A DNA stretch of 64,000 bases from Vreelandella aquamarina (GCF_900110265.1 NZ_FODB01000003.1:1-64000); one strand, 5' to 3'; shown: positions 20,602-33,393, counted from the stretch's first letter. The notes: generated by a model not told the origin, from the sequence alone. Numbers and translations: made by a program.

Positions 20602-23600
20602 TTACAGATCGTCGTCTGAATCCAGGGCGGTCAACTGAGCACCCAGCTCCTGCTCAACCTCGGTAGCCGAGGGGTTGAACAGACGCTCTACGTCTTCGCG
20701 CTTGCGACGACGCTCTGCGTGGTGAGTCAGACCGGTACCTGCCGGAATCAGACGTCCAACTACCACGTTTTCTTTCAGGCCGCGCAGGTAGTCGCGCTTG
20801 CCGGTTACCGCTGCTTCGGTCAGTACGCGGGTCGTTTCCTGGAACGACGCCGCCGAAATGAACGATTCGGTGGCCAAGCTGGCCTTGGTGATACCCAGCA
20901 GCAAACGTTGATACTTGGCCGGGAACTTGCCTTCTTTCTCCAGGCGCTCGTTCTGCTCCAGTACGCGCACCAGTTCCGCCTGGTCGCCGGTAATGAAGTC
21001 AGAGTCGCCGGAATCGGTGATCTCCACCTTGCGCAGCATCTGACGCACGATGACTTCGATGTGCTTGTCGTTGATGCCTACGCCCTGTAGACGATAAACG
21101 TCCTGTACTTCGGCGGTGATGTACTTGGCCAGCTCCGCGACACCCAGCAGACGCAGGATATCGTGCGGGTTGCTTGGGCCATCGGAGATCACCTCACCCT
21201 TCTCGACCGTCTCGCCTTCGAACACGGCGATTTGACGCCATTTCGGGATCAGCGCCTCGAACGGATCGCCAGACTCAGGCGTAATCGTCAAACGACGCTT
21301 ACCTTTGGTCTCTTTACCGAAGCTCACCACACCGCTGATTTCCGCCAAAATGGCAGGCTCTTTGGGTTTACGCGCTTCGAACAAGTCAGCCACGCGGGGC
21401 AGACCACCGGTGATGTCCTTGTTACCCGACGCCTCGACCGGTATACGCGCAACGACCTCACCTACACCGATGGTCGCACCGTCGTCCACCGAGATGATGG
21501 AGTTACCCGGCAGCAGGTACTGAACCGGCGTATTGGAACCGGACACGGATACATACTCACCAGCGGCATCTTTCAGCATCACCATCGGGCGCTTGTCACG
21601 ACCCGCCATTGGGCGTGCGGCCGACTCGATCACTTCGATGGACGACAGACCGGTCATTTCATCGACGCTGCGGTGCATGGTGACACCCTCGTCGAGATCG
21701 ATGAACTGCGCCTTACCTTCTACTTCCGCAATGATCGGGTGCGTGTGCGGATCCCACTTAGCCACTACCGCACCGGCATCAACCACGTCGCCGTCACGTA
21801 CGGAGAGTTCAGCACCATAGGGCAGCTTGTAGTACTCACGCTCACGACCGTGATCGTCGGCAACCGCCAAGGCGCTCGAACGAGAGACCACGACCAGCTT
21901 GCCGTCGGCACGTTCAACGTGCTTGATGTTATGCAGGCGCACTTTACCGCCGTGCTTGACCTGAACGCTGTCGACCGCAGACGAACGCGATGCTGCACCA
22001 CCGATGTGGAACGTACGCATGGTCAGCTGGGTACCCGGCTCACCGATCGACTGTGCGGCGATGACACCTACAGACTCACCGATGTTGACCTGGTGGCCAC
22101 GGGCAAGGTCACGTCCGTAACAGGCGGAACACACGCCGTGAGCCGTATCACAGGTGATGGTGGAGCGTACGACGATTTCGTCCACGCCCATGGTGTCCAG
22201 CGAGGCACACCACTTCTCGTCGAGCAGCGTATTACGCGGAATCAGTACTTCTTCGGTACTCGGATCGACAACATCAATGGCCACAACACGACCCAGTACG
22301 CGCTGAGACAGCGGTACGATGATGTCGCCACCCTCGATGATCGGGTGCAGCGTCAGGCCGTTTTCGGTGCCACAGTCGGTCTCGGTAATCACCAAGTCCT
22401 GAGCAACGTCTACCAGACGACGAGTCAGGTAACCGGAGTTGGCCGTTTTCAGGGCCGTATCCGCCAGACCTTTACGTGCGCCGTGGGTCGAGATGAAGTA
22501 CTGAAGTACGTTCAGACCTTCACGGAAGTTCGCCACGATCGGCGTTTCAATGATCGAGCCATCCGGCTTGGCCATCAGGCCACGCATACCCGCCAGCTGG
22601 CGAATCTGTGCCGCAGAACCACGGGCACCGGAGTCGGCCATGATGAAGACACTGTTGAAGGAGTCCTGCTCGACTTCATTGCCGTCACGATCAACAACCG
22701 TCTCTTTCGAGATGCCGACCATCATCGCCTTGGCGACTTTATCATTCGCCTTGGACCAGATATCGATGACCTTGTTGTACTTCTCGCCTGCGGTTACCAG
22801 GCCAGAGGAGAACTGGTCTTCGATCTCTTTGACTTCTGCTTCAGCGGCATCAACGATCTCGGTCTTGGCATCGGGGATAACGAAGTCGTTAACACCGATC
22901 GAGGCACCGGACCAGGTCGCCAGACGGAAGCCGGTGTACATCAGCTGGTCAGCGAAGATAACCGTGGGCTTGAGGCCCGCACGACGATACACCTCGTTGA
23001 TCAGGCTGGAGATCGCCTTCTTCTTCATCGGCTGATCGATCAGCGCGAACGGTACGCCTTCCGGCAGAATGCGGAACAACAGCGCACGACCGACGGTGGT
23101 GTCGTAAAGACGGCGGTGCTCGGAGCGCTCGCCAGTCTCTTCGTCGACGTCCACTTCGTCCAGACGCACCTTGACGCGGGCATGCAGCGACACGGACTGT
23201 GTGCCGAAGGCGCGCTCTACCTCATTGAGGTCGGAGAACACCATGCCTTCACCCTTGGCGTTGATCTTTTCACGGGTCATGTAGTACAGACCCAGAACAA
23301 CGTCTTGCGACGGTACGATGATCGGCTCGCCGTTGGCCGGCGACAGCACGTTGTTGGTCGCCATCATCAGCGCACGGGCTTCGAGCTGTGCTTCCAGGGT
23401 CAGCGGTACGTGGACCGCCATCTGGTCACCGTCAAAGTCGGCGTTGTAAGCCGCACACACCAGCGGGTGCAGCTGGATCGCCTTACCTTCGATCAGCAGT
23501 GGCTCAAACGCCTGGATGCCCAAACGGTGCAGCGTCGGCGCGCGGTTAAGCAGTACCGGGTGTTCGCGGATAACGTCGGCCAGGATGTCCCACACTTCCG

Positions 23601-24816
23601 GCAGCTCGCGCTCAACCATCTTTTTCGCGGCTTTAATCGTGGATGCATGGCCCAGCGACTGCAGCTTGGAGTAGATGAACGGCTTGAACAGCTCAAGCGC
23701 CATTTTCTTCGGCAGACCACACTGGTGCAGACGCAGGGTCGGGCCCACGGTAATGACCGAACGGCCTGAGTAGTCTACGCGCTTACCCAGCAGGTTCTGA
23801 CGGAAACGACCCTGCTTACCTTTGATCATATCGGCAAGCGATTTCAGCGGGCGCTTGTTAGAGCCGGTAATCGCACGACCACGGCGGCCGTTATCCAGCA
23901 GCGCGTCGACCGCTTCCTGGAGCATCCGCTTCTCGTTACGCACGATAATATCCGGTGCGTTAAGATCCAGCAGTCGCTTCAGACGGTTGTTGCGGTTGAT
24001 CACACGACGGTAAAGGTCGTTAAGATCGGAGGTCGCAAAGCGGCCGCCGTCCAGCGGTACCAACGGACGCAGATCCGGCGGCAGCACGGGCAGCACTTCC
24101 ATGACCATCCACGCCGGCGCATTGCCGGAGTGGTAGAACGCTTCCAGCAGCTTCAAGCGCTTCGACAGTTTCTTGATCTTGGTTTCAGAGTTGGTCTGCG
24201 GAATCTCTTCACGCAGCGTATTGATCTCTTCTTCCAGATCGATATCTTTCAGCAGCTCCTGAACCGCTTCGGCACCCATACGGGCATCGAAGTCGTCACC
24301 GAACTCTTCCAGCGCTTCGAAATACTGCTCGTCGTTGAGCAGCTGACCACGCTCCAGCGTGGTCATGCCGGGATCGATGACCACAAAGCTTTCGAAGTAC
24401 AGCACGCGCTCGATATCACGCAGGGTCATATCGAGGAACATGCCGATACGTGACGGCAGGGATTTCAAAAACCAAATGTGAGCCACCGGCGATGCCAGCT
24501 CGATGTGACCCATGCGTTCACGGCGCACGGCCGCCTTGGTCACTTCGACACCACACTTCTCACAGATAATGCCGCGGTGCTTCATGCGCTTATATTTGCC
24601 GCACAAGCACTCGTAGTCTTTAACCGGGCCGAAAATCTTGGCACAGAACAGACCATCCCGTTCCGGTTTAAAGGTACGGTAGTTGATGGTCTCAGGCTTC
24701 TTCACCTCGCCGAAGGACCAGGAGCGAATCATGTCCGGCGACGCCAGGGTAATCTTGATCGCGTCAAACTCATCGGACTGAGATTGCGATTTGAGTACTT
24801 TCACCAAATCTTTCAT
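20602..24816 (-). CDS. rpoC: RNA polymerase beta' subunit
   Basis: 1404 residues (Escherichia coli 1407). The N-terminal zinc site has Cys70, Cys72, Cys85 and Cys88. The catalytic [12 protein letters not shown] binds the active-site magnesium, and the second zinc cluster includes [16 protein letters not shown]. The start is 10 bp after the rpoB stop. It ends in an acidic tail (ALDSDDDL). Confidence 0.99.
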   Translation of the reverse strand: MKDLVKVLKSQSQSDEFDAIKITLASPDMIRSWSFGEVKKPETINYRTFKPERDGLFCAKIFGPVKDYECLCGKYKRMKHRGIICEKCGVEVTKAAVRRERMGHIELASPVAHIWFLKSLPSRIGMFLDMTLRDIERVLYFESFVVIDPGMTTLERGQLLNDEQYFEALEEFGDDFDARMGAEAVQELLKDIDLEEEINTLREEIPQTNSETKIKKLSKRLKLLEAFYHSGNAPAWMVMEVLPVLPPDLRPLVPLDGGRFATSDLNDLYRRVINRNNRLKRLLDLNAPDIIVRNEKRMLQEAVDALLDNGRRGRAITGSNKRPLKSLADMIKGKQGRFRQNLLGKRVDYSGRSVITVGPTLRLHQCGLPKKMALELFKPFIYSKLQSLGHASTIKAAKKMVERELPEVWDILADVIREHPVLLNRAPTLHRLGIQAFEPLLIEGKAIQLHPLVCAAYNADFDGDQMAVHVPLTLEAQLEARALMMATNNVLSPANGEPIIVPSQDVVLGLYYMTREKINAKGEGMVFSDLNEVERAFGTQSVSLHARVKVRLDEVDVDEETGERSEHRRLYDTTVGRALLFRILPEGVPFALIDQPMKKKAISSLINEVYRRAGLKPTVIFADQLMYTGFRLATWSGASIGVNDFVIPDAKTEIVDAAEAEVKEIEDQFSSGLVTAGEKYNKVIDIWSKANDKVAKAMMVGISKETVVDRDGNEVEQDSFNSVFIMADSGARGSAAQIRQLAGMRGLMAKPDGSIIETPIVANFREGLNVLQYFISTHGARKGLADTALKTANSGYLTRRLVDVAQDLVITETDCGTENGLTLHPIIEGGDIIVPLSQRVLGRVVAIDVVDPSTEEVLIPRNTLLDEKWCASLDTMGVDEIVVRSTITCDTAHGVCSACYGRDLARGHQVNIGESVGVIAAQSIGEPGTQLTMRTFHIGGAASRSSAVDSVQVKHGGKVRLHNIKHVERADGKLVVVSRSSALAVADDHGREREYYKLPYGAELSVRDGDVVDAGAVVAKWDPHTHPIIAEVEGKAQFIDLDEGVTMHRSVDEMTGLSSIEVIESAARPMAGRDKRPMVMLKDAAGEYVSVSGSNTPVQYLLPGNSIISVDDGATIGVGEVVARIPVEASGNKDITGGLPRVADLFEARKPKEPAILAEISGVVSFGKETKGKRRLTITPESGDPFEALIPKWRQIAVFEGETVEKGEVISDGPSNPHDILRLLGVAELAKYITAEVQDVYRLQGVGINDKHIEVIVRQMLRKVEITDSGDSDFITGDQAELVRVLEQNERLEKEGKFPAKYQRLLLGITKASLATESFISAASFQETTRVLTEAAVTGKRDYLRGLKENVVVGRLIPAGTGLTHHAERRRKREDVERLFNPSATEVEQELGAQLTALDSDDDL

Positions 24817-24826
24817 GGGACGGCTC

Positions 24827-27800
24827 CTAGCTCTCTAACTCGATATCGATGCCCAGCGAGCGGATTTCCTTCACGAGTACGTTGAAGGATTCCGGCATGC
24901 CTGCCTGCATGGTGTGGTCGCCATCCACGATGTTCTTGTACATCTTGGTGCGGCCTTCGACGTCGTCCGACTTGACGGTGAGCATCTCTTGCAGCGTGTA
25001 CGCGGCGCCATAGGCTTCCAGCGCCCACACTTCCATCTCACCAAAGCGCTGACCACCGAACTGCGCCTTACCACCCAGCGGCTGCTGCGTAACAAGCGAG
25101 TAAGAACCGGTAGAACGCGCGTGCATCTTATCGTCTACCAGGTGGTTGAGCTTCAGCATGTACATGTAGCCAACGGTCACCGGACGGTCAAACGCATCGC
25201 CGGTACGACCATCGTACAGCGTCATTTGGCCCGACTCCGGAATGTCCGCCAGCTTCAGCAGGTGCTTGATTTCGTGCTCTTTGGCACCGTCGAACACCGG
25301 CGTGGCCATCGGCACACCGCCCTTTAGGTTCTTCGCCAGCGCGATGACTTCGTCATCGGTCAGCGAGTCGATATCCTCAACGCGGGTACCGGGCGTGTTA
25401 TACACCTGACCCAGGAAGTCGCGAATTTCAGCAACCTGCTGACCGCGGGCGTCGCGCAGCATGGCGTCAATCTTGACCCCGAGACCACGTGCCGCCATAC
25501 CCAGGTGAGTTTCCAGGATCTGACCAACGTTCATACGCGACGGTACGCCCAGCGGGTTCAGCACCACGTCCACCGGCTCGCCCTTCTCGTCGAACGGCAT
25601 GTCTTCGATGGGCATGATCGCGGAGATAACACCTTTGTTACCGTGACGACCGGCCATCTTGTCACCGGGCTGAATGCGACGCTTGACCGCCATATAGACT
25701 TTGACGATTTTCAGCACGCCCGGTGCGAGGTCGTCGCCCTGGGTCAGCTTGCGCTTCTTATCTTCGAAACGCTCGTCCATCTCTTTACGGCGGTTCTCAA
25801 GCTGTTCGTCGGCCTGGGCCAGTAGCTCGTTGTAGGCTTCATCCTGCATGCGCAGTTTGAACCACTGCTGACGCGGCAGTTCGTCCAGGTACGCCTCGCT
25901 CAGCACGTCGCCTTTCTTCAGGTTCGGGCCGCCATTAACCGCTTGGCCATCCAGCGTACGCTTCAGACGCTCAAAGGTTGCGTCTTCGGCAATACGGTAG
26001 GTTTCCTGAAGATCCTTGCGCACTTCGTCCAGCTGCATCTGCTCGATGGAGAGCGCACGGGAGTCTTTCTCAACGCCGTCACGAGTAAACACCTGAACGT
26101 CGATAACCGTACCTTTCATGCCGGTCGGGGCACGCAGGGAAGTATCTTTAACGTCAGACGCTTTCTCACCGAAGATGGCACGCAGCAGCTTCTCTTCTGG
26201 CGTCAGCTGGGTTTCACCTTTCGGTGTTACCTTACCGACCAGAATGTCACCGGGGCCAACTTCAGCGCCGATGTACACAACGCCCGCCTCGTCCAGTTTA
26301 CCCAGTGCGGATTCACCGACATTGGGAATATCAGAGGTAATCTCTTCCGGCCCTAACTTGGTGTCGCGAGACACGCAGGTCAGTTCCTGGATGTGGATGG
26401 TGGTGAAACGGTCTTCTTGAACCACACGCTCAGAGAGCAGGATGGAGTCCTCGAAGTTGTAGCCGTTCCAGGGCATGAACGCGATGCGCATGTTCTGGCC
26501 AAGCGCCAGGTCGCCCATGTCGACAGACGGGCCATCGGCCAGAATATCGCCACGGGCAACGCTGTCACCAGGACGCACGATGGGGCGCTGGTTCATACAG
26601 GTATTCTGGTTGGAACGGGTGTACTTGGTCAGGTTGTAGATATCAACGCCAGCTTCACCGCCGATGATTTCATCTTCGTTCACCCGAACCACGACACGAC
26701 GCGCATCGACGGAGTCGATTACGCCGCCACGACGCGCCACGGCACAGACGCCGGAGTCACGGGCAACGAAACGCTCCATGCCGGTACCGACCAGCGGCTT
26801 GTCGGCACGCAGGGTCGGAACGGCCTGACGCTGCATGTTCGCCCCCATCAAGGCGCGGTTGGCATCATCGTGCTCCAGGAACGGGATCAGGGCCGCTGCG
26901 ACAGATACAACCTGACGCGGAGACACGTCCATCAGCGTCACCTGCTCAGGACGCATAAAGGTGGTCTCACCGCGGTGGCGTACCTGTACCAGGTCATCAA
27001 TCAGTTTGCCGGACTCGTCAACCGCCGCAGACGCCTGGGCGATAACAAAGTCACCTTCCTCAATCGCTGACAGGTGGACGATATCGTCAGTGACCTGACC
27101 GGCATTCACTTTGCGGTACGGTGTTTCCAAGAAGCCGTAGCTATTGGTATGACTGTACGTTGCCAGCGAGTTGATCAGACCGATGTTCGGGCCTTCCGGC
27201 GTTTCGATCGGGCACAGGCGGCCATAGTGCGTGGCGTGTACGTCGCGCACTTCGAAGCCTGCACGCTCACGGGTTAGACCACCCGGGCCGAGTGCCGACA
27301 CACGACGCTTGTGGGTCACCTCGGAGAGCGGGTTGTTCTGGTCCATAAACTGAGACAGCTGGCTGGAGCCGAAGAACTCTTTCACCGCTGCCGCAACTGG
27401 CTTGGCGTTGATCAGGTCTTGCGGCATCAGGCCTTCGCTTTCCGCCATGGAAAGACGCTCTTTCACCGCACGCTCGACACGCACCAGACCGACGCGGAAC
27501 TGGTTCTCGGCCATTTCGCCCACGCAGCGAATACGACGGTTACCCAGGTGATCGATATCGTCCACGTCGCCGAAGCCGTTACGGATATTGATCAACTCAC
27601 GCAGCACATCCAGGATGTCTTTGCGATCCAGCACGCCGGAGCCCGTGTCACTTTCACGGCGCAGACGGCGGTTGAACTTCATCCGACCAACGCCCGACAG
27701 GTCGTAACGGTCTTCGGTGAAGAACAGGTTATGGAACAGCGTCTCGGCAGCCTCTTTGGTAGGCGGCTCGCCTGGGCGCATCATGCGGTAAATCTCTACC

Positions 27801-28903
27801 AACGCTTCCAGCTGAGAGCCGGTGGTATCCAGCTTCAGAGTGTCGGAAATGAACGAACCGCAGTCGAGGTCGTTGGTGTAGAGGGTTTCGATATGCGTGA
27901 TACCGCCCTGCGCCATACGCTCGAGGACTTCCGGAGTGATTTCCGTGTTACACGGGCAGATCAGCTCACCGGTTTTGGTATCGATTTGGTCTTTGGCCAG
28001 CGTTTTGCCGAACAGATACTCCATCGGCACTTCCAGACGCTCAAGGCCGGCTTTTTCAAGCTGACGAATGTGCTTCTGAGTGATCCGGCGACCCTCTTCG
28101 ACGATGACGCTGCCTTCGCCATCTTTGATGTCGAACGTGGCCGTTTCACCGCGCAGGCGTGATGGCACCAGCTCCACAAAGAAGCCGGTCTTCTCGATGT
28201 GGAATTTGCTGGTTTCGAAGAACTCAGCCAGGATCTCTTCGGTGCTCATACCCAGCGCACGCATCAGTACCGAGGCCGGCAGTTTGCGGCGGCGGTCGAT
28301 ACGCACGAAGACGTTGTCTTTCGGGTCGAACTCGAAGTCGAGCCAAGAGCCACGGTAAGGAATCACGCGAGCAGAGTAGAGCAACTTCCCTGAGGAGTGG
28401 CTCTTGCCTTTGTCGTGATCGAAGAACACACCGGGCGAACGGTGGAGCTGAGAAACGATAACCCGCTCAGTGCCGTTGATGACGAAGGTACCGTTCTCGG
28501 TCATCAGGGGGATCTCCCCCATGTAGACTTCCTGCTCTTTGATGTCTTTGATGGCCTTGTTCGAAGAGTCGCGATCGTAGATGATCAAGCGAACCTTGAC
28601 ACGCAGCGGAGCGGAGTAGGTCACGCCACGCAGCTGACACTCTTTGACATCGAACGCTGGCGTACCGAAACGGTAGCTCACGTACTCCAGGGCCGCATTG
28701 CCGGAGAAGCTCTCGATCGGGAACACGGACTTGAACGCCGCGTGCAGGCCAACCTCGTGGCGCTCGTCGGGCGAACGATCCTGCTGGAGAAAGTCGTAGT
28801 AGGAATCAAGCTGGATGGCCAGCAAGTAAGGCACATCCATCACTTGGGGCAGTTTGCCGAAATCCTTGCGGATGCGTTTTTTCTCAGTATATGAGTAAGC
28901 CAT
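24827..28903 (-). CDS. rpoB: RNA polymerase beta subunit
   Basis: 1358 residues (Escherichia coli 1342). [19 protein letters not shown] start. The rifampicin region reads [20 protein letters not shown] with wild-type residues, and [14 protein letters not shown] and [14 protein letters not shown] are conserved near the active site. It is preceded by the rplL-rpoB attenuator and followed closely by rpoC. Confidence 0.99.
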   Translation of the reverse strand: MAYSYTEKKRIRKDFGKLPQVMDVPYLLAIQLDSYYDFLQQDRSPDERHEVGLHAAFKSVFPIESFSGNAALEYVSYRFGTPAFDVKECQLRGVTYSAPLRVKVRLIIYDRDSSNKAIKDIKEQEVYMGEIPLMTENGTFVINGTERVIVSQLHRSPGVFFDHDKGKSHSSGKLLYSARVIPYRGSWLDFEFDPKDNVFVRIDRRRKLPASVLMRALGMSTEEILAEFFETSKFHIEKTGFFVELVPSRLRGETATFDIKDGEGSVIVEEGRRITQKHIRQLEKAGLERLEVPMEYLFGKTLAKDQIDTKTGELICPCNTEITPEVLERMAQGGITHIETLYTNDLDCGSFISDTLKLDTTGSQLEALVEIYRMMRPGEPPTKEAAETLFHNLFFTEDRYDLSGVGRMKFNRRLRRESDTGSGVLDRKDILDVLRELINIRNGFGDVDDIDHLGNRRIRCVGEMAENQFRVGLVRVERAVKERLSMAESEGLMPQDLINAKPVAAAVKEFFGSSQLSQFMDQNNPLSEVTHKRRVSALGPGGLTRERAGFEVRDVHATHYGRLCPIETPEGPNIGLINSLATYSHTNSYGFLETPYRKVNAGQVTDDIVHLSAIEEGDFVIAQASAAVDESGKLIDDLVQVRHRGETTFMRPEQVTLMDVSPRQVVSVAAALIPFLEHDDANRALMGANMQRQAVPTLRADKPLVGTGMERFVARDSGVCAVARRGGVIDSVDARRVVVRVNEDEIIGGEAGVDIYNLTKYTRSNQNTCMNQRPIVRPGDSVARGDILADGPSVDMGDLALGQNMRIAFMPWNGYNFEDSILLSERVVQEDRFTTIHIQELTCVSRDTKLGPEEITSDIPNVGESALGKLDEAGVVYIGAEVGPGDILVGKVTPKGETQLTPEEKLLRAIFGEKASDVKDTSLRAPTGMKGTVIDVQVFTRDGVEKDSRALSIEQMQLDEVRKDLQETYRIAEDATFERLKRTLDGQAVNGGPNLKKGDVLSEAYLDELPRQQWFKLRMQDEAYNELLAQADEQLENRRKEMDERFEDKKRKLTQGDDLAPGVLKIVKVYMAVKRRIQPGDKMAGRHGNKGVISAIMPIEDMPFDEKGEPVDVVLNPLGVPSRMNVGQILETHLGMAARGLGVKIDAMLRDARGQQVAEIRDFLGQVYNTPGTRVEDIDSLTDDEVIALAKNLKGGVPMATPVFDGAKEHEIKHLLKLADIPESGQMTLYDGRTGDAFDRPVTVGYMYMLKLNHLVDDKMHARSTGSYSLVTQQPLGGKAQFGGQRFGEMEVWALEAYGAAYTLQEMLTVKSDDVEGRTKMYKNIVDGDHTMQAGMPESFNVLVKEIRSLGIDIELES

Positions 28904-29264
28904 CTGTATTCCCCAGCTTGTTCACCATGGGTGACCGATGCGTGGTCATCTGCCCCGCGGGCGTTTCAGACGCAGACAGCAAGCTCCTAAATCGGTAGCT
29001 CGCCGTCAAAAATCTTGATAGATAACAGTGTTACAGTAGTGCTGTTCGCGCTTTGCTGTCGCTTGCTAGCATCACTCGCGCTTCACAACTTACGCGTTAC
29101 AACAACGTACGCTTCACAACAACGGTCTTACTGTTTTGCTGCTTTTTACCGCAGCGCTTCTGCTGTTGCCTTGCAGCATACTACAACAGAAAAAGGCCGG
29201 CAGCGGGATAGCCCGCCGCCAGCCGTGGAAGCTTACGCAGCGCGTAAAGCCATCAGCACAAGGA
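28904..29264 (-). promoter_or_regulatory. rplL-rpoB intergenic leader
   Basis: 361 bp without a gene. It carries the attenuator hairpin at 29190-29224 and a T/A-rich stretch with a GCTTCACAAC direct repeat further downstream. In Escherichia coli the equivalent region has a partial terminator and an RNase III site that set rpoBC expression below rplJL. No strong internal promoter is evident. Confidence 0.6.
29190..29224 (-). terminator. Attenuator hairpin between rplL and rpoB
   Basis: A G+C-rich stem (GGC.GGCGGCGGG with CCCGC.GCC.GCC around CTAT) is followed on the minus strand by TTTTT. It lies 40 bp after the rplL stop, matching the Escherichia coli attenuator that passes only part of the transcripts into rpoBC. 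Confidence 0.8.
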
Positions 29265-29636
29265 TTACTTGAGCTCGACGGTTGCGCCCGCTTCTTCCAG
29301 CTTCTTCTTAGCTGCTTCAGCGTCGTCTTTAGACATCGCTTCTTTGATGGTCGCCGGCGCGCCGTCAACGGCACCTTTGGCTTCTTTCAGGCCAAGACCG
29401 GTGATTTCACGAACAGCTTTGATGACGTTAACTTTCTTGTCACCAGCAGAAGCCAGTACCAGATCAAATTCAGTCTGCTCTTCAGCAGCTGCTTCGCCGC
29501 CGCCAGCCGGGCCAGCCATAACGGCTGCCGCTGCAGAAACGCCGAATTTCTCTTCCATTGCTTCGATCAGCTCAACAACTTCCATTACGGACATGTCGGC
29601 TACAGCATTGATGATATCGTCTTTGGACAGTGCCAT
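29265..29636 (-). CDS. rplL: 50S ribosomal protein L7/L12
   Basis: 123 residues from [16 protein letters not shown]; an upstream in-frame start at 29690 adds 18 unconserved residues and is rejected. N-terminal dimerisation helices, an Ala/Gly-rich hinge (about 35-52) and the factor-binding C-domain with [14 protein letters not shown]. It forms the stalk with L10. Confidence 0.98.
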   Translation of the reverse strand: MALSKDDIINAVADMSVMEVVELIEAMEEKFGVSAAAAVMAGPAGGGEAAAEEQTEFDLVLASAGDKKVNVIKAVREITGLGLKEAKGAVDGAPATIKEAMSKDDAEAAKKKLEEAGATVELK

Positions 29637-29748
29637 TGTTTCATTCCTAACTTTGCGGGAGTCTCGGTCAGCCGAGGACTCGGGGTTCATTGCTTGGTTC
29701 AGGCAGCGTACCGATCACATCGTTCACGCCGCCTGCAAGAAACACTGC

Positions 29749-30255
29749 TTAGGCAGCTTCGGCTTCTTGCTTCTGGTCGCGCAGGGCGGCCAGAGTACGA
29801 ACCAGCTTGCCAGCGGAGGCTTCTTTCATTACCGACATCAACTTGGCAATTGCCTCGTCGTAAGTCGGCAGGGTTGCCAGACGATCGATGTCAGCAGCCG
29901 GAATCAGCTCACCTTCGTAGGCCAACGCCTTAACTTCGAAGTTCTTCTCGTCTTTAGCGAACTCTTTGAACAGACGAGCAGCAGCGCCCGGGTGTTCAGT
30001 AGAGAAAGCCAACAGAGTAGGACCAACAAAGCTCTCGTTCAGACACTCCCACTGAGTGCCTTCGAGTGCGCGGCGAGCCAGCGTGTTACGAACAACACGA
30101 AGCTCTACACCGTTTTCGCGGGCCTGCTTACGCAGATCGGTCATTTTGCTGACCGTAACACCACGAGAATCGGCAACTACGACGGAGAGTGCGCCCTTGG
30201 CCGCTTCACTGACCTCGGCAACAATCGCTTTCTTGCCTTCAAGTGCTAGTGGCAC
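29749..30255 (-). CDS. rplJ: 50S ribosomal protein L10
   Basis: 168 residues from a GTG at 30255 with AAGGAG eight bases upstream; the next residues [14 protein letters not shown] align with the Escherichia coli start. An ORF opening at 30438 is an upstream extension through the leader. [15 protein letters not shown] and [19 protein letters not shown] are diagnostic. L10 carries the L7/L12 dimers and represses its own mRNA. Confidence 0.97.
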   Translation of the reverse strand: MPLALEGKKAIVAEVSEAAKGALSVVVADSRGVTVSKMTDLRKQARENGVELRVVRNTLARRALEGTQWECLNESFVGPTLLAFSTEHPGAAARLFKEFAKDEKNFEVKALAYEGELIPAADIDRLATLPTYDEAIAKLMSVMKEASAGKLVRTLAALRDQKQEAEAA

Positions 30256-30394
30256 AGTGATCACTCCTTCGTGCCGGAACCCATCAAGGCTCCGGTGGTT
30301 ACCATCTCTTCCAAGGCATACTGCTGGCCTTGGAAGCCTTAGGGGATGGTGCTCACCAGAAAGCGGCTTGCGAAAAGCGTTAACCAACTGGCGG

Positions 30395-30480
30395 CCACAC
30401 CATCTGCGCAGGCGCTCTAGGGCGATTAAGCCGCCCAATCTTCAAAAGACAAGGCGGCACCTGCGGTCTTTGACGGCGCC
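30395..30480 (-). promoter_or_regulatory. L10 leader (rplJ mRNA autoregulatory element)
   Basis: On the minus strand CCGTCAAAGACCGCAGGTG (30458-30476) followed by CCTGCGCAGATGGTG (30398-30412) closely matches, from memory, the Escherichia coli rplJ leader, where the L10-L12 complex binds and blocks translation. It lies about 140 bp before rplJ inside a 299-bp gap after rplA. Confidence 0.85.
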
Positions 30481-30554
30481 TCGCTCGACTAACTACCTAG
30501 CGAGGGACCGCAAAGTTCTTGCTCGGCACTTACTAAAACCTGCCGACGACTCGC

Positions 30555-31247
30555 TTATACCAGCGCAGAGTGGTCGATGGTCAAACCCGGGCCCATGGTA
30601 GTGGACAGGGTAATTTTCTTAAAGTAGACGCCTTTGGAGGAGCTCGGCTTGAGCTTCTTCAGGTCAGCTACCAGTGCTTCCAAGTTGCCCTGAACGGACA
30701 CCGCGTCAAAACCCACTTTACCCAGGGTAGTGTGGATGATGCCGTTTTTGTCGGTACGGAAACGCACCTGACCCGCTTTGGCGTTCTTGACCGCAGTTGC
30801 CACGTCGGGCGTTACGGTGCCCACTTTCGGGTTCGGCATCAGGCCACGCGGACCAAGAATCTGACCCAGCTGACCCACAACGCGCATTGCATCCGGAGAA
30901 GCAATGACCACGTCGAAGTCCATCTGGCCTTTTTTGACTTGCTCAGCCAGATCGTCCATGCCCACGATGTCAGCACCGGCTTCTTTAGCAGCGTCGGCAT
31001 TCGCACCCTGGGTGAAGACGGCTACGCGTACGTCTTTGCCGGTACCGTTAGGCATAACGGTGGCGCCACGCACAACCTGGTCAGATTTACGCGGGTCAAC
31101 GCCAAGGTTGATCGCCACGTCCAGAGACTCTTTGAACTTAACGGTAGACAGCTCGGAAAGCAGCGCAACCGCTTCTTCCAGAGAGTACGCTTTGTTCGGG
31201 TCTACTTTCTCGCGAATCACTTTCGCGCGCTTAGACAATTTAGCCAT
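30555..31247 (-). CDS. rplA: 50S ribosomal protein L1
   Basis: 230 residues. [16 protein letters not shown] start; [20 protein letters not shown] and [18 protein letters not shown] are typical. It forms the L1 stalk that releases E-site tRNA and, in Escherichia coli, represses rplKA translation. It starts 2 bp after rplK. Confidence 0.98.
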   Translation of the reverse strand: MAKLSKRAKVIREKVDPNKAYSLEEAVALLSELSTVKFKESLDVAINLGVDPRKSDQVVRGATVMPNGTGKDVRVAVFTQGANADAAKEAGADIVGMDDLAEQVKKGQMDFDVVIASPDAMRVVGQLGQILGPRGLMPNPKVGTVTPDVATAVKNAKAGQVRFRTDKNGIIHTTLGKVGFDAVSVQGNLEALVADLKKLKPSSSKGVYFKKITLSTTMGPGLTIDHSALV

Positions 31248-31249
31248 GA

Positions 31250-31681
31250 TCAGAGACCCTCCACGTTTAAGCCCATGCTACGAGCGCTGCCAGCGATGGT
31301 GCGCACCGCGGCGTCGAGATCAGCCGCCGTTATATCCGGCTCTTTGGTTTTGGCGATCTCTTCGAGCTGCTCGCGAGTCACGGTACCGACTTTCTTCTTG
31401 TTCGGCTCACCAGAACCGGACTTGATGCCGGCTGCTTTCTTGAGCAGAACGGCGGCCGGCGGTGTTTTGGTGACGAACGTGAAGCTACGGTCAGAGTAGA
31501 CAGTGATCACGACAGGCGTCGGCAGGCCCGGCTCAATCTCTTGAGTCGCAGCGTTGAACGCCTTACAGAATTCCATAATATTCACGCCGTGCTGACCCAG
31601 CGCGGGGCCTACGGGCGGACTCGGGTTGGCTTTACCTGCAGCAACCTGCAGTTTGATATAAGCCTGTACTTTCTTGGCCAT
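31250..31681 (-). CDS. rplK: 50S ribosomal protein L11
   Basis: 143 residues. The N-domain has [19 protein letters not shown]; the C-domain binds the GTPase-associated centre and ends [17 protein letters not shown]. It is needed for the RelA stringent response. Confidence 0.98.
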   Translation of the reverse strand: MAKKVQAYIKLQVAAGKANPSPPVGPALGQHGVNIMEFCKAFNAATQEIEPGLPTPVVITVYSDRSFTFVTKTPPAAVLLKKAAGIKSGSGEPNKKKVGTVTREQLEEIAKTKEPDITAADLDAAVRTIAGSARSMGLNVEGL

Positions 31682-31731
31682 GGTAAATACTCCAGTTGGG
31701 TGATAGCGCCTGACGGCTCCCCGGTACGCGC

Positions 31732-31752
31732 AAAGCAGCGCTGGGCTGCTTT
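31732..31752 (-). promoter_or_regulatory. Hairpin between nusG and rplK
   Basis: AAAGCAGC (31732-31739) and GCTGCTTT (31745-31752) form a perfect 8-bp stem about 50 bp upstream of rplK. No T-run follows. It could belong to the L1-responsive leader of rplKA; the role is a guess from position. Confidence 0.4.
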
Positions 31753-31803
31753 ACATGAATCCAGACTGGCGCGCATAGGACACCAGCCTGCAACATTTTG
31801 AGA

Positions 31804-32337
31804 TTACTCTTTTTCAACCTGCGAGAATTCGAGTTCCACAGGCGTTGCTCGCCCAAAGATCAGCACGCTGACCTGCAGGCGGCTCTTGTCATAGTTCACC
31901 TCTTCAACGACACCGTTGAAGTCAGCAAACGGACCATCGATGACACGGACGGACTGACCCGGCTCGAACATGGTCTTGGGACGCGGCTTGTCGGTACCAT
32001 CTTTGACACGACGCAAGATCGCCTCTGCTTCGCGTGAGGTAATCGCAGCGGGCTTCTCTTTGGTGCCGCCAATGAACCCCATGACACGCGGCGTCTCATT
32101 CACCAGGTGCCAAGTTTCATCATCCATTTCCATCTCGACTAACACGTAGCCCGGATAGAACTTACGCTCACTCTTGCGACGCTTGCCGTCACGCATCTCA
32201 ACCACTTCTTCCGTCGGCACCAGGATCTCGCCAAAGCGATCTTCCATGCCGTACATCTTCACACGCTCGATAAGCGAGCGCATGACATGCTTTTCGAAGC
32301 CGGAATAAGCGTGGACGACGTACCAACGTTTGGACAT
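31804..32337 (-). CDS. nusG: Transcription termination/antitermination factor NusG
   Basis: 177 residues from ATG 32337 ([17 protein letters not shown]), with GGAG six bases upstream; an earlier in-frame start at 32397 is inside secE. The N-terminal NGN domain contains [15 protein letters not shown] and the C-terminal KOW domain contains [17 protein letters not shown]. It binds RNA polymerase, Rho and S10. Confidence 0.98.
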   Translation of the reverse strand: MSKRWYVVHAYSGFEKHVMRSLIERVKMYGMEDRFGEILVPTEEVVEMRDGKRRKSERKFYPGYVLVEMEMDDETWHLVNETPRVMGFIGGTKEKPAAITSREAEAILRRVKDGTDKPRPKTMFEPGQSVRVIDGPFADFNGVVEEVNYDKSRLQVSVLIFGRATPVELEFSQVEKE

Positions 32338-32345
32338 GAATGCTC

Positions 32346-32729
32346 CTAACCAATGACGCCGGACATCGCCCAGCCAAGAAGAGTATCGATCAACCACAGC
32401 ATCAGACCCACCACCAGCACAGCTACCAGCACAATGGCGGTTGTCTGAATGGTTTCAGGACGGGTCGGCCATACAACGCGCTGAATCTCTTTCTTGGCGC
32501 TTATGGCAAGCTCAACTAAATCGCGACCTTTTGTGGTTGTTAAGGCGATCAAACCAGCAAGCGCACACAACACCACCACACCCAAGACGCGGTAGAGCAG
32601 ACCAATATCGGCGAAATAGGTATTACCAACGACTGCAACGACAAGCAGCGCCACAACCGCCGCCCACTTGAGCCCGTCATGGCGCGTCCGTTGCACCTCT
32701 GCGCCATGTTTTACGGAACTAGGCTTCAT
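32346..32729 (-). CDS. secE: Protein translocase subunit SecE
   Basis: 127 residues. Three predicted transmembrane helices (about 20-38, 45-65 and 96-118), the long Escherichia coli-type layout. The amphipathic [18 protein letters not shown] segment clamps SecY. Followed by nusG after 8 bp and preceded by tRNA-Trp. Confidence 0.97.
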   Translation of the reverse strand: MKPSSVKHGAEVQRTRHDGLKWAAVVALLVVAVVGNTYFADIGLLYRVLGVVVLCALAGLIALTTTKGRDLVELAISAKKEIQRVVWPTRPETIQTTAIVLVAVLVVGLMLWLIDTLLGWAMSGVIG

Positions 32730-32801
32730 AAAAACGAGACTCCTAAGGGTGCAGCGAGCGACAAAGGAATTCTAGAAAAGACATACCAACCTGGGGAAGG
32801 C

Positions 32802-32877
<76 letters not shown>

Positions 32878-32922
32878 GTATCGTCATGCGCGCAAGCAAA
32901 CGCCTACGCAACAGCGGGCGCC

Positions 32923-32951
32923 ATAATAGCGGAGAAACCTCCGCCTGACAA
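32923..32951 (-). promoter_or_regulatory. Promoter of tRNA-Trp-secE-nusG
   Basis: On the minus strand TTGTCA (32946-32951) and TATTAT (32923-32928) are 17 bp apart, about 45 bp upstream of the tRNA. It makes this unit independent of the tRNA-Tyr-Gly-Thr transcript. Confidence 0.75.
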
Positions 32952-32989
32952 CCCTTACTTTCACCCCCAAACCACCGGAGGGCAGAGAC

Positions 32990-33020
32990 AAAAAAAAAGC
33001 GAGCATCGCTCGCTTTTTCC
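32990..33020 (-). terminator. Terminator after tRNA-Thr
   Basis: AAAGCGAGC-GAT-GCTCGCTTT stem followed by a long T-run on the minus strand; it is A/T-flanked on both sides. It directly follows tRNA-Thr, at the place where tufB lies in many gammaproteobacteria. Confidence 0.9.
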
Positions 33021-33026
33021 GCAATA

Positions 33027-33101
33027 TGGAGCTCATGGACGGAATTGAACCGTCGACCTCACCCTTACCAAGGGTGTGCTCTACCCCTGAGCTACATGAG
33101 C
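33027..33101 (-). tRNA. tRNA-Thr (anticodon GGT)
   Basis: 75 nt. Acceptor stem GCTCATG/CATGAGC, anticodon loop TTGGTAA, encoded CCA. Third tRNA of the Tyr-Gly-Thr set. Confidence 0.97.
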
Positions 33102-33115
33102 CAAACACATCAAAC

Positions 33116-33189
<74 letters not shown>

Positions 33190-33295
33190 CGAACTTGCCT
33201 ATAGAATGACAATCCGCTGCACGAGTAACAGTAGCTAATGCCCGCTTACCGGCGTTTCATTCCCAGACGCTGACTAGCTCAACGCCTGCTCAATC

Positions 33296-33379
<84 letters not shown>

Positions 33380-33393
33380 AGCTGTGGCGGCAC

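Noticed and set aside
21163-23769. 868-codon plus-strand ORF inside rpoC
   Set aside because: A shadow of rpoC on the opposite strand caused by biased codon use; composition is Arg/His/Asp/Thr-rich with no domain.
29079-29120. GCTTCACAAC repeats before rpoB as an operator or CRISPR-like array
   Set aside because: Only two copies, unequal context, no spacer regularity.
30256-30438. N-terminal extension of L10
   Set aside because: It translates the L10 leader RNA; the residues are unrelated to L10 and a GTG with AAGGAG fits the family start.
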